A stretch of 64,000 nucleotides of DNA from Haliea sp. E1-2-M8. GTDB taxonomy: Bacteria; Pseudomonadota; Gammaproteobacteria; Pseudomonadales; Halieaceae. How positions within the stretch are numbered: the stretch's first letter is position 1; each line of letters opens with the position of its first letter. Below are positions 9,603 to 19,200 of this stretch, in pieces. The position numbers were made by a program, and so were the translations under genes. The notes below the pieces were generated by a model, which saw only the letters and a program-made list of their open reading frames with translations, searched no databases and was not told where the DNA came from. The stretch spans positions 62,001 to 126,000 of the forward strand of contig NZ_JAUTDR010000011.1 in NCBI RefSeq assembly GCF_030649675.1. Reading direction: 5' to 3'.

Positions 9603-10078
9603 TGCAGGCCTGGTTTGCGCGCCTTGACCGGCGCGAGCAGTTGAGCCTGCTGGTGCTGGCCGTAGTGGTCGGTCTGTACCTGGTGTGGGTATTGCTGTGG
9701 TCACCGCTTGCGGCGATGCGGGATCGCATGGCGGAGCAGAACACGGCGACGGCCGCAGCCCTGGTGCGGGTCGATACCCTGGTCGCTGAATTGCAGCAGG
9801 CGCGCACAGCGGCGGGTCCCGGCGGGCAGCAGCGCAGCAACCTGACGGCGCTGGTAAACCAGAGCACCGGGCGCTTTGGCCTGTCGGTGAATCGCCTGCA
9901 ACCCGGCAGCAGGGGCGACCTGCAGGTGCGGCTGGAAAATGCCCGCTTTGCCGACCTGATAGCCTGGCTGCACCAACTGGAGCTGGGGGAGGGCTTGCTG
10001 CTGGAGGAAGTGGCGATTACCCAGGCCGGCAGTGCCGGCTTCGTCAACGCCACCATCCGGATCGGGCAGGGCCTGTGA
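9602..10078 (+). CDS. gspM: Type II secretion protein GspM
   Basis: Encodes a 158-aa bitopic inner-membrane protein that binds GspL. The short cytoplasmic N-terminus MQAWFARLDRREQLSL is followed by a single helix (VLAVVVGLYLVWVLLW), then a periplasmic ferredoxin-like domain. The short leader with RREQ and the WSPLAAMRDR just after the helix are family features. It is coupled to gspL by a one-base overlap and to gspN by four bases. Confidence 0.94.
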   Translation: MQAWFARLDRREQLSLLVLAVVVGLYLVWVLLWSPLAAMRDRMAEQNTATAAALVRVDTLVAELQQARTAAGPGGQQRSNLTALVNQSTGRFGLSVNRLQPGSRGDLQVRLENARFADLIAWLHQLELGEGLLLEEVAITQAGSAGFVNATIRIGQGL

Positions 10079-10839
10079 CCGGCGGCCGCTGGCTGGCCGG
10101 CGTGCTGGCTCTGGTGTTGCTGTTGCTGCTGCTGGCCATCAGTGCGCCAGCCCATCTGCTGCTGCGGCTGCTGGAAAACACGCCGGTTACGGCTGAGGGC
10201 CTGCAGGGTACGGTCTGGCGGGGCAGCGCCGGCAGGGTACTGGTGGCTACTGATGTCGGCCTGCTGCACCTGGGCGAAGTCAGTTGGTCGCTGCAGCCCT
10301 GGTCGCTGTTGACACTGGCGCCCCGGCTCGAAGTGGAGAGCCACTGGGGCGGCCAGCGCCTGCAGGCAGAGGTGCAGCTGCGCGGGCGCGATGACATCAG
10401 TCTGGAGCACCTCGACGCCAGCTTCGATGCGGCGCTGATACGCCACCTGGCCCCGGTAGCCCTGCAGGGTGTGGTCTCGCTACAGGCGCAGCAGCTGCAC
10501 CTGCGCGATGGTCTGCCAGTGCAGGCGCAGGGCCGCGTGCTATGGCAGCAGGCGGTGTGGGACTCGCCCCGGGGCATGCTGCCGTTGGGCAGCTATGTAC
10601 TGGAGATTGCCCAGCCCCGCGGCGGCGAGCTGACCGGCGAGGTGCTGACTTTGGAAGGCCCGGTGCGGGCCACGGGTCAGTTGCAGTTGGCGCGGTCGAG
10701 TTATAGCATCGCGGTTTTGATCTCTAATGACGGCAACTGGGATCCGCAGTTGCAGGAAGCACTTTCGCTGCTGGCGCGGCCGGTGGCCGAGGGCTACGAC
10801 TTGCGCCTGGAGGGTCAGCTGCCGGTACCCGGCACCTGA
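10075..10839 (+). CDS. gspN: Type II secretion protein GspN
   Basis: Encodes a 254-aa protein starting at GTG 10075, overlapping gspM by four bases. The N-terminus carries one hydrophobic segment (WLAGVLALVLLLLLLAI), followed by a mostly beta-strand periplasmic region with GLQGTVWRGSAGRVLV and LHLGEVSWSLQPWSLL, typical of GspN. Its role in secretion is not settled and it is absent from many T2SS operons. It closes this operon. No obvious terminator follows; the next start is 45 bases on. Confidence 0.9.
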   Translation: MTGGRWLAGVLALVLLLLLLAISAPAHLLLRLLENTPVTAEGLQGTVWRGSAGRVLVATDVGLLHLGEVSWSLQPWSLLTLAPRLEVESHWGGQRLQAEVQLRGRDDISLEHLDASFDAALIRHLAPVALQGVVSLQAQQLHLRDGLPVQAQGRVLWQQAVWDSPRGMLPLGSYVLEIAQPRGGELTGEVLTLEGPVRATGQLQLARSSYSIAVLISNDGNWDPQLQEALSLLARPVAEGYDLRLEGQLPVPGT

Positions 10840-10884
10840 GTGCAGGTGCCATCTCTTTCCAATCCCGACGAGGAATCTGCGCCG

Positions 10885-11064
10885 ATGAGCGACGCTGACT
10901 ACCGCAAATACGAATGTGTAATCTGTGGCTTCATCTACGACGAAGCAGTGGGCATCCCGGACGATGGTATCCCCCCGGGTACGCGCTGGGAGGATTTGCC
11001 CGAAACCTGGGAGTGCCCGGACTGCGGTATCTCCAAATCCGATTTTGACCTGATGGAAGACTGA
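10885..11064 (+). CDS. Rubredoxin
   Basis: Encodes a 59-aa rubredoxin, a small cytoplasmic one-iron electron carrier. The ATG at 10885 has an AGGAA ribosome site 10 bases upstream and gives the normal family length, so the longer in-frame GTG start is unlikely. The iron site is two CxxC pairs: CVICG near the N-terminus and CPDCG near the C-terminus. The family core [22 protein letters not shown] lies between them. Rubredoxins of this type serve alkane hydroxylases or oxidative-stress reductases; no such partner lies nearby. Confidence 0.96.
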   Translation: MSDADYRKYECVICGFIYDEAVGIPDDGIPPGTRWEDLPETWECPDCGISKSDFDLMED

Positions 11065-11091
11065 GTTCTCCCACCCCACCGGACACTGAAC

Positions 11092-12879
11092 ATGACAACA
11101 GCCGAACGGCTTACCGCCCTGCGCCAACTGCTGGCGGAGCGGGACTATGACGCCCTCGTGATCCCCCGGGCGGACGAGCACCTGGGCGAATATATTCCCC
11201 TGCACAACGAGCGCCTGCTGTGGGCGACAGGCTTTACCGGTTCTGCCGGCATGGCCGTGGTCCGGCGCGAGGGCGCCGGAATTTTTGTCGATGGCCGCTA
11301 TACCGTACAGGTCCGGCAGCAAGTGCCGGCCGCGGACTTCAGCTACCACCATCTGCTGGAGGAGCCGCCATTGCAGTGGCTGCTGGCCCGCCTGCAGCCC
11401 GGTGCCCGGGTGGCGGTAGACCCGCGCCTGCACAACCTGCAGTGGCTGCGGCAGGCCGAGGCCGAGCTTGCGGCGGGGGGGTTGGTGGTGTGTCTGGATA
11501 CCGACAACCTGGTGGACCGCTGCTGGCAGGATCGCCCGGCCGCGCAGATCGAGCCCGCCCTGCTATTGGACGAATCGCATACCGGCGAATCCAGTGTCAG
11601 CAAAAGGACCCGTATCGGTGCCGCAGTCAAGGCGCAGGGCGCGGACGGCGCCTTGGTGTTTGCCCCCGATTCCGTGTCCTGGCTACTCAACCTGCGCGGG
11701 CGCGATGTTCCCTGCCTCCCGGTGCTGCAGTCCCTGGCGCTGCTGTGGGCAGACGGTTCGGTGGACCTGGTGGTGGAGTCGGCGCGGATGCCGGCCGGTT
11801 GGCAACAGCACTGTGGCGGTGAGGTGCGCCTGCACGCCCCGGCGGAAGCCGAAGCGCTGCTCGGCGCACAGGCGGGCAAACGGGTGCTGGCGGACCCGGT
11901 TACCGCGAATGCCTGGTCACAGCGGCTGCTGGAGCAGGGCGGCGCAACGCTGGTGGCGGGCACTGACCCGGCACTCATGCCCAAGGCGTGCAAGAATCCC
12001 GTGGAGATTGCCGGCGCCCGGGCCGCCCACATCCGCGACGGGGCGGCGGTAATACGTTTCCTGGCCTGGCTGGATGCCGAGCAGGCTGCCGGGCGCCTTT
12101 ACGATGAGGCCGAGCTGGCGGACCGCTTGCTGGGGTTCAGGTCCGGAGGGGAGCACTTCCAGGGTCCTTCCTTTGACACTATCTCCGCCGCCGGCAGCAA
12201 TGCCGCCATGTGCCACTACAACCACCGCAATGGCACCCCCGCCAGGCTGCCGCCGGATTCGGCCTACCTGGTCGATTCCGGTGCCCAGTACACTGACGGC
12301 ACCACCGATATTACCCGCACCGTGGCCATCGGCGATCCCGGTGCCGAGGTGCGGCGCCTGTTCACGCTGGTGCTGAAAGGTCACATCGCCCTGGATCAGG
12401 CGCGGTTTCCCAAGGGAACCACCGGCACTCATCTCGATGTGCTGGCACGCCAGTATCTGTGGCGGGAGGGTCACGACTACGACCACGGCACCGGCCACGG
12501 AGTCGGCGCCTTCCTCAGCGTACACGAGGGCCCCCAGCGCATTGCCAAGGCCTGGGCGCCGGTGCCCCTGCAGCCGGGCATGATCGTCAGCAACGAGCCC
12601 GGTTATTACCGGGACGGCGCCTTTGGTATCCGCTGCGAGAATCTGGTTGTGGTGACAGAGGTGGCGGGGGAGCTGGAAACGCCGATGTACGGTTTCGAGG
12701 CATTGACCCTGGTCCCCTTCGACCGCCGCCTGCTCGACCTGGCGCTGCTGGATGCGCGGGAGCAGCAGTGGCTGGATGCCTATCATGTACGGGTCGCCAG
12801 CGCGGTGGGGCCGCTGTTATCGGCCACAGACCGGGCCTGGCTGCAGCAGGCCTGCGCACCGTTGGCCGCCGATAGCTGA
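11092..12879 (+). CDS. Xaa-Pro aminopeptidase, M24B family (aminopeptidase P type)
   Basis: Encodes a 595-aa cytoplasmic metallopeptidase that removes an N-terminal residue preceding proline. The three-domain architecture of long aminopeptidase P (two creatinase-like N-terminal domains, catalytic pita-bread domain from about residue 310) matches the length. Metal ligands are visible in DSGAQYTDGTTDITRT (two Asp), GHGVGAFLSVHEGP (His), NEPGYY (Glu) and GIRCENL (Glu). Upstream of two Na+ amino-acid symporters, it fits a role in peptide use. The closest family resemblance is to the long XPNPEP1-like form rather than short PepP. Confidence 0.93.
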   Translation: MTTAERLTALRQLLAERDYDALVIPRADEHLGEYIPLHNERLLWATGFTGSAGMAVVRREGAGIFVDGRYTVQVRQQVPAADFSYHHLLEEPPLQWLLARLQPGARVAVDPRLHNLQWLRQAEAELAAGGLVVCLDTDNLVDRCWQDRPAAQIEPALLLDESHTGESSVSKRTRIGAAVKAQGADGALVFAPDSVSWLLNLRGRDVPCLPVLQSLALLWADGSVDLVVESARMPAGWQQHCGGEVRLHAPAEAEALLGAQAGKRVLADPVTANAWSQRLLEQGGATLVAGTDPALMPKACKNPVEIAGARAAHIRDGAAVIRFLAWLDAEQAAGRLYDEAELADRLLGFRSGGEHFQGPSFDTISAAGSNAAMCHYNHRNGTPARLPPDSAYLVDSGAQYTDGTTDITRTVAIGDPGAEVRRLFTLVLKGHIALDQARFPKGTTGTHLDVLARQYLWREGHDYDHGTGHGVGAFLSVHEGPQRIAKAWAPVPLQPGMIVSNEPGYYRDGAFGIRCENLVVVTEVAGELETPMYGFEALTLVPFDRRLLDLALLDAREQQWLDAYHVRVASAVGPLLSATDRAWLQQACAPLAADS

Positions 12880-12939
12880 TCCGCGGCGGGCTTTTGTGTA
12901 CACTGCCGAGAATAATGACAACAGCTGGAGTTTGACCCT

Positions 12940-14289
12940 ATGGCAATAGCGGCAGCAGACCACTGGTCCTCGCGCTTTGCTTTTCTCATGGCCGCGGTTG
13001 GCTTCGCGGTCGGTCTTGGCAATATCTGGCGCTTTCCCTATATCACCGGTGAAAACGGTGGCGCCGCCTTTGTCATCATCTACCTGGTCTGCGCGTTCGG
13101 TATCGGTGTCCCCATTCTTATCGCCGAGCTGATGGTCGGCCGCAGGGGTCAGTCCAGCCCGCCGGAGTCGCTGGCGGTGGTTGCGGTGGAAAGCCGGCGC
13201 AGCCGCCAGTGGCAGTGGGTAGGGGGCATGGGGCTGTTGGCTGCCTACAGCATCGAAATTGTCTACGCGGCCATAGTCGGCTGGGTGCTGTGGTACCTGT
13301 TCAAGGCGATCACCACCGGGTTTGCCGATGTCGACGCGCTCAACGCCAGCAGCCAGTTCGCGGCGGTGCTGGATGATACCGCGGGCATGTTGTTCTGGAC
13401 CCTGGTCGGGCTGCTGATTACCGGGCTGATCATCTATGCGGGGGTCAAGGAGGGCATCGAGCGCGCCGTGGTGGTGATGATGCCGCTGATGTTTCTGCTG
13501 CTTGTCGGGCTTGCTACCTACAATTATTTCGTCGGTGGTTTCAGCGAGGCGGTCACCTGGCTGTTCACCCCGGATTTCACCAAGATCGGCCCGGAAGTGT
13601 TCCTGGTGGCGATCGGCCAGGCATTTTTCTCCATCGGCGTCGCCATGGGCGGGATGTTGATCTACGGCTCCTACCTGCCAAAGTCCATTTCCATCGGCCA
13701 GTCCGTGCTGATCATCGTGGTGGCTGATACCGCAGTGGCGCTGCTCGCTGGGCTGGTGATTTTCCCTGCCGTTTTCCACCACGGCCTGGATCCGGCGGCC
13801 GGCGCGGGCCTGATTTTCCAGACCCTGCCGGTGGCGTTTGCGCAGATGCCCGGCGGCCACCTGTTCAGTGTCCTGTTCTTCACCATGCTCGCGGTGGCAG
13901 GCATCACCTCCATGGTCGGGCTGGTAGAGTGCGTCAACGCCTGGATTGAGGAGCGCTTTGGCATGCCGCGGCACCACAGTGCGGTGCTGGTGATAGGCTC
14001 GGTGGCGGTCCTCAGCATCATCAGTATTCTCTCCTATAACGTGCTCGGGGAGATCAGCTTCGGTGGCCGCAATTTCAATGACACCATGGACTATTTCTCC
14101 AACCAGATCCTGTTGCCTTTGGGCGGCCTGTTTATCGCGGTGTTTGCCGGTTGGGTAATGACCCGGGATGCCAGCCGCGATGAGCTCAGTGGCATGGGCA
14201 ACGGCAGTTATGTCCTCTGGCGTTTCATGATCCGCTTCGTGGTGCCGCCGGCGCTGATCATCATCTTTGCCTCGGGCATTGGCGGCTGA
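12940..14289 (+). CDS. Sodium-dependent transporter, NSS/SNF family (LeuT-like)
   Basis: Encodes a 449-aa polytopic inner-membrane symporter. The signature GLGNIWRFPY with the following TGENGGAAF is in TM1-2, where LeuT binds Na+ and amino acid. Multiple hydrophobic segments (about 11) run to the C-terminus. The motif AGITSMVGLVECVNAW corresponds to the Na2-site TM8 region. The substrate is probably an amino acid, but sequence alone does not say which. It lies 60 bases after an Xaa-Pro aminopeptidase and 45 before an AGCS symporter. Confidence 0.94.
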   Translation: MAIAAADHWSSRFAFLMAAVGFAVGLGNIWRFPYITGENGGAAFVIIYLVCAFGIGVPILIAELMVGRRGQSSPPESLAVVAVESRRSRQWQWVGGMGLLAAYSIEIVYAAIVGWVLWYLFKAITTGFADVDALNASSQFAAVLDDTAGMLFWTLVGLLITGLIIYAGVKEGIERAVVVMMPLMFLLLVGLATYNYFVGGFSEAVTWLFTPDFTKIGPEVFLVAIGQAFFSIGVAMGGMLIYGSYLPKSISIGQSVLIIVVADTAVALLAGLVIFPAVFHHGLDPAAGAGLIFQTLPVAFAQMPGGHLFSVLFFTMLAVAGITSMVGLVECVNAWIEERFGMPRHHSAVLVIGSVAVLSIISILSYNVLGEISFGGRNFNDTMDYFSNQILLPLGGLFIAVFAGWVMTRDASRDELSGMGNGSYVLWRFMIRFVVPPALIIIFASGIGG

Positions 14290-14334
14290 GTCACGCCGCC
14301 GCCGGGCGCCACCCCAACTGATTCCGGAGCCTCC

Positions 14335-15723
14335 ATGCTGACTATCGTCAATGATTTTCTCTGGAGCCAGATCCTGATCGTGGTTCTGGTCGGCGTCGGG
14401 CTACTGTTTACTCTCGGGTCCCGCGGCGTGCAGTTCCGCTATTTCGGCCGCATGTTCAGCGTGTTGCGCGGTGGCCTGCACCATGAGCGCGGCCGTATCA
14501 GCTCCTTCCAGGCACTGGTGGTGTCCGTTGCCGGCCGGGTCGGCAGCGGCAATATCGCGGGGGTTGCGGTCGCCATCACCCTGGGCGGTCCCGGCGCGGT
14601 GTTCTGGATGTGGGTTATCGGGCTGATGGGCATGGCCACCAGCTTCTTCGAATGCTCCCTGGCCCAGCTGTTCAAGCGCGCCGAGCCCGACGGGACCTAC
14701 CGCGGCGGACCGGCCTACTACCTCACCCACGGTATTCGCCAGCGCGGCCTCGCGGCGGTGTATTCGGTGCTGCTGCTGGTCACGTTCGGTCTGGGGTTCA
14801 ATGCCGTCCAGTCCTATGTGGTGGCGACCTCGCTACAGGCGTCCTTCGGCGTCTCGACCTGGGTGACCGGGCTGGTGATGGTGGCCTTCCTCGGGGTAGT
14901 CATTTTTGGTGGGATCCGGCGCATCGCCCTGGTGGCGGAGGTGATCGTGCCGCTGATGGCGCTGCTCTACTTTCTCGCCGCGCTGCTGGTGATTGTGCTC
15001 AATATCAGCGCGGTGCCGGCAGCGCTCTGGTATATCGTCGAAAGCGCTTTCGGTCTGGAACAGGCGGTGGGTGGCGGCCTCGGCGCGGTGATCATGCAGG
15101 GGGTCAAGCGCGGCCTGTTCAGCAACGAAGCAGGGCTGGGCAGCGCTCCCAATGTGGCCGCCGTTGCCCATGTGCCGCATCCGGCCAACCAGGGTATCGT
15201 GCAGGCTTTCAGCGTATTCATCGACACCGTGATCATGTGTACCTGCACCGCGGTTATCATCCTGCTCTCGGATGTCTATCAGCCGGGGGCTGCGGGTGTC
15301 GACGGCGTCATTCTTACCCAGTCGGCGATGGGCAGTCATGTCGGTGCCTGGGGCGCGAGCTTTGTATCGGTCGCGCTGGTACTGTTTGCTTTCAGCTCCA
15401 TCATGTACAACTACTATCTGGGTGACAACAGCCTCAGCTTCTTCAGCCACGACAATCCCGCGGTTGCCAACGTGTTCCGGGTCGCGGTGCTGGGCCTGGT
15501 GTTCTGGGGTTCACTGCAGGATCTGAGCACCGTGTTTGGCTTTGCCGAGCTCACCATGGGCCTGCTGGCGCTGGTCAACCTGGTTGGCCTGGTGTGGATG
15601 TACAAGATCGGGATGCGGCTGTTGCGGGATTACGATGCCCAGCTGCGCGCAGGAGCGGAGCCGCGCCTGCGGCTGGAGGACTGGCGCGACCTTGATATTG
15701 ACGAGCAGGCCTGGCGGGACTAG
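14335..15723 (+). CDS. Sodium:alanine symporter, AGCS family
   Basis: Encodes a 462-aa polytopic inner-membrane protein. AGCS motifs include RVGSGNIAGVAVAITLGGPGA, EPDGTYRGGPAYY and KRGLFSNEAGLGSAPNVAA. The family imports alanine or glycine with Na+. Together with the NSS transporter and peptidase upstream it forms an apparent peptide/amino-acid uptake set. Its stop codon overlaps by three bases, tail to tail, a small minus-strand ORF. Confidence 0.94.
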   Translation: MLTIVNDFLWSQILIVVLVGVGLLFTLGSRGVQFRYFGRMFSVLRGGLHHERGRISSFQALVVSVAGRVGSGNIAGVAVAITLGGPGAVFWMWVIGLMGMATSFFECSLAQLFKRAEPDGTYRGGPAYYLTHGIRQRGLAAVYSVLLLVTFGLGFNAVQSYVVATSLQASFGVSTWVTGLVMVAFLGVVIFGGIRRIALVAEVIVPLMALLYFLAALLVIVLNISAVPAALWYIVESAFGLEQAVGGGLGAVIMQGVKRGLFSNEAGLGSAPNVAAVAHVPHPANQGIVQAFSVFIDTVIMCTCTAVIILLSDVYQPGAAGVDGVILTQSAMGSHVGAWGASFVSVALVLFAFSSIMYNYYLGDNSLSFFSHDNPAVANVFRVAVLGLVFWGSLQDLSTVFGFAELTMGLLALVNLVGLVWMYKIGMRLLRDYDAQLRAGAEPRLRLEDWRDLDIDEQAWRD

Positions 15724-15809
15724 ACCGGCGGCGAAGGAATGAACTGGATGATGGCGAATGCCAGCAGGACGGCGGCCCCCAGGAGTTGTAACCAGGTTTT
15801 GCGGGACAT
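15720..15809 (-). CDS. Candidate 29-aa single-span membrane mini-protein
   Basis: A 30-codon minus-strand ORF starts with ATG at 15809, with GAGGA ending seven bases upstream. The product begins MSRKTWLQLLG, has one hydrophobic stretch (AAVLLAFAIIQFI) and ends PSPPV. Basic N-terminus plus one helix plus short Pro tail suggest an inner-membrane peptide. The IQFIPSPPV end resembles the N-terminus of cytochrome-c-like haem-binding (Haem_bd) proteins, so it could be a genuine mini-protein or the remnant of one. It lies convergent to the AGCS gene and divergent from the ArsR operon. No function can be assigned. Confidence 0.4.
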   Translation of the reverse strand: MSRKTWLQLLGAAVLLAFAIIQFIPSPPV

Positions 15810-15905
15810 ACGGAGTTCCTCGGCCGGCGGCCCTCTAGTCGAGTAGTTCTGGGTGCGAACAGTGTAAACCTTTTCCCGGTGCCTGTTGTGCGCTGCTGGC
15901 TTTTG

Positions 15906-15929
15906 TATATTATGAAAACCTAATATAAT
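15906..15929 (+). promoter_or_regulatory. AT-rich palindromic operator over the -10 of the arsR-RND operon
   Basis: A perfect inverted repeat TATATTA-N8-TAATATA spans 15906-15927 in otherwise GC-rich DNA. A perfect -10 hexamer TATAAT at 15924-15929 overlaps its right arm; no strong -35 is seen. ArsR proteins of the BigR/SqrR/YgaV branch are known to bind AT-rich palindromes overlapping the -10 and to repress their own operons. That makes this the probable autoregulatory site of the regulator starting about 40 bases downstream. Confidence 0.65.
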
Positions 15930-15968
15930 TGCGCTAGAATAAGCTTGGAAGACGATCAGAAGCTAGCG

Positions 15969-16268
15969 ATGATGGATGCCGATGCCATGGCCCTGCGCGC
16001 GGGAGAGGCCGCGCAGCTGCTCAAGCAGCTGGCCAATGAAAAGCGCCTGATGATTCTCTGCGCGCTGGTGGAGGGAGAGCAATCCGTGGGCGCACTCAAT
16101 GCCGCCGTGGCCCTGTCCCAGTCCGCCCTGTCGCAGCATCTTGCGCGCCTGCGGGAAGCCGGGTTGGTAACCACCCGCCGCGACGGCCAGCTCATCTACT
16201 ATGCGCTGGCGGGGGACAAGGTGCCGGCCATTCTGCACGTGCTGCACACAGTCTACTGCGCTGACTGA
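15969..16268 (+). CDS. ArsR-family repressor of the BigR/SqrR/YgaV (persulfide-sensing) type
   Basis: Encodes a 99-aa winged-helix repressor if started at ATG 15969; a TTG at 15945 would add eight residues, and neither has a strong ribosome site. The DNA-recognition helix region SQSALSQHLARLREAGLV is typical ArsR. It lacks the CVC metal site of ArsR/SmtB sensors. It has exactly the two cysteines used by BigR, SqrR and YgaV: Cys31 in LMILCAL and Cys97 in VYCAD at the C-terminus. In those proteins reactive sulfur forms a disulfide or polysulfide bridge and releases DNA. It heads an operon with an RND pump 10 bases downstream. Confidence 0.85.
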   Translation: MMDADAMALRAGEAAQLLKQLANEKRLMILCALVEGEQSVGALNAAVALSQSALSQHLARLREAGLVTTRRDGQLIYYALAGDKVPAILHVLHTVYCAD

Positions 16269-16278
16269 TGGTGACCCG

Positions 16279-19200
16279 ATGACACATCCCCTGGACAGGC
16301 TGGTTGCGCACACGCTCGGGGGAGGCCTGCCCAAGGCCCTGTTCTTTGTCGGCCTGCTGGTAGGGGTTCTCTCCCTGCTGTACACCCCGCGCGAGGAAGA
16401 GCCACAGATCGTGGTGCCGGTGGTGGATGTGTTTGTCGAAGCCCCCGGCCTGGATGCCAGTCAGGTCGAGCGCCAGGTTGCCATTCCGCTGGAAAAGCTG
16501 CTCGCCCAGATCCCCGGGGTGGAGCATGTGTACTCCACCACGACGCCGGGGCACACGGCGGTCACCCTGGCGTTCCATGTTGGAGAGGACCGCGAGGAGT
16601 CGCTGCTCAACACCTATAACAAGCTGTATTCCAACCAGCACCAGATTCCGGCCGTGGTGAGCAACTGGCATCTCCGCCCGGTGGAAGTCGATGACGTCGC
16701 GATTGTGGTACTCGCCCTCTGGTCCAGTGCCCCGGAGCGGTACAGCGACCATGACCTGCGGCGAGTGGCAGATGAACTCTCCACCCATCTGCAGCGGATT
16801 CCGGATTCGGGTGCAGTGACGGTGACCGGTGGGCGCGCACGGCAGGTGCAGATTTTGCTGGATCCGGAGGCCCTCGCGTCCCGCAGGACCACCGCCGCGG
16901 ATATTGTTTCAGCGCTGAGTGTATCGAACCAGCTGCAACCCGCTGGCCGCTGGTCTTTCAATAACGAATCGATTCTGCTGGAGAGTGGCGACGCTCTGCG
17001 CAGCCCCGCTGACCTCCCCGGCCTGGTAGTCAACGTGATCGATGGCGCCCCGGTCTACCTGCAGGATGTGGGGCGCATCGTCGACGGCCCCGAAGAGCCG
17101 ACCGCCTACACCTGGATTGCGTTCTCTGAGAGCGAATCGAGGGCGCTGGTGACCAGCGGCCAGCGCTATCCCATGGTTACCCTGAACGTGGCCAAGAAGC
17201 CCGGGACCAATGCCGTCAGCGTGGCTCAGCGGGTGCACGGGGAGATGGCCACGCTGCAGCGCGAACTATTACCCGCCGACCTGCATCTCGAGGTGCTGCG
17301 CGACTATGGCCAGACCGCGGACGAGAAGGTCAACAACCTCACCAGCAGCCTGGGCTTCGCCATTGTCACCGTGGTGGTTTTTATCAGCGTGTTTCTGGGC
17401 TGGCGGGCAGGCCTGGTGGTGGGCCTGGCGGTACCGATCTGCTACGGCATCACCCTGGCCCTGGACATGGCTTTCGGTTATACCATCAACCGGGTGACCC
17501 TGTTTGCCCTCATTCTGTCCCTGGGGCTGCTGGTGGACGACCCCATCACCGGCGTCGACAACATTGCCCGCAACTTTGCCGAAGGCCGGGGCCCGCGAGC
17601 CCGCCGTATTGTCGACGCCATGGCGGAAATCCGCATTCCCCTGCTGATGTCCACCCTTACCATCGTCTTTGCATTCCTGCCGCTGGCGTTCATCACCGGC
17701 ATGATGGGCCCCTACATGGCCCCCATGGCCTTTAACGTCCCGGTGGCAGTAATCAGTAGTACCGCGGTGGCCTTCATGGTTACGCCCTGGCTGGCCAGCC
17801 GGCTGCTGCCTTCGGTGGACAGCGACGAGCTGGAAGCGCTGACTGGCGGCCCGGGCGGTGCCCGGGCTGACGGCACCTACGCCCGCTGGATGCGGCCGCT
17901 ACTGGCCGGGCGCGGCAAGGCCAAAGCGGTGGTCTGGGTGGTGCTGGTGCTGTTTGTGCTTGCGGCGAGCCTGCCTCTGTTTCGCCTGGTGCCGTTGAAA
18001 CTGCTGCCCTACGACAACAAGAACGAGGTGCAGGTGCTGGTGGATATGCCGGAGTCCGCCAGCCTGGAGCACACCGCCGCAGTCAGCCAGCGGGTGTCGC
18101 AGGCCCTGCTGCGGGTGCCGGAAGTGCGTGCGGTTGCGGCCTTTGTCGGGCAGCCCTCGCCCATTGACTTCAACGGCATGGTACGGCGCCATTACCAGCG
18201 CGAGGCACCCTATCTTGCTGATCTGCGCATAACCCTGGTCGACAAGGCCGAGCGCGAACATCAGTCCCATGCAGTGGTGTTGCGTATTCGCAAACTGCTG
18301 CAGCCCCTGCAGCGCGATGGAGTGAAACTGAAAGTGGTGGAGGTGCCGCCGGGTCCGCCGGTGATGAGCACCCTGGTCGCTGAAGTCTACGGCGAGACGC
18401 TGACCTCCTATGCCAGTCAGCGGCAGGCGGCACTGGTGCTGGCGCAGCGGCTGCAGCGCGAGGCCCATGTGGTGGAGGTGGATACCTCGGTGGAGGATCC
18501 GCACCAGCGTCTGCGCTTTGTCACCGACAAGACCAAGGCGGCGCTGTCCGGGATAGCCACCACCGATATCAACCAGATCATCGCCATGGCCAATCAGGGC
18601 TATGTGGCGGGATACCTGCAACAGCCGGGTGAGGCGCTGCCGCTGCCGGTGCTTATGCGGCTGGCACCGGAGCAGCGGGTGTCCCTGCATGACTTCGAGC
18701 GTCTGCAGGTGAAAGGCAGGGCGGGTATTACCCAGGCCAGCAGTGCCCAGGGCCTCGATGCCGCGCCGCAGCCGCTGGTGGCGCTGGGCGAACTGGGGAC
18801 GTTCCAGCGCGCAGAGGCGGAACAGGCCATCCAGCGCAAGGACCTGCGGCCGGTAGTGTACGTGACCGCGGAGTTGTCGGGGCGCCCGCCGGCGGATGTC
18901 ATTGCCGATCTGGTCGCAGACCGGGGTGCTGAACCCGGCGCCGCCAACCCCTGGCAGGGGCGCAGTTTCCTCAGCGCTGGTGGCGGCGACGGTTGGCAGG
19001 TGCCGGACGATATCGAGGTGAGCTGGACCGGAGAGGGGGAGTGGCGGATTACCGTCGACGTGTTCCGCGACATGGGTCTGGCCTTCGCCTTCGCCCTGGT
19101 CGCGATCTTCTTTGTGCTGCGGATACAGACTGCATCCTCAGCTCTGTCGCTGATCATCATGGCCGCGATTCCGCTGACCGTGATAGGCATCATGCCAGGC

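Noticed and set aside
10840-11064. Rubredoxin with a 15-residue N-terminal extension from GTG 10840
   Set aside because: The internal ATG 10885 has a better ribosome site and gives standard rubredoxin length.
15945-16268. Metal-sensing ArsR/SmtB repressor
   Set aside because: No CVC metal motif or C-terminal alpha5 His/Asp cluster; the only cysteines match the BigR/YgaV pair.
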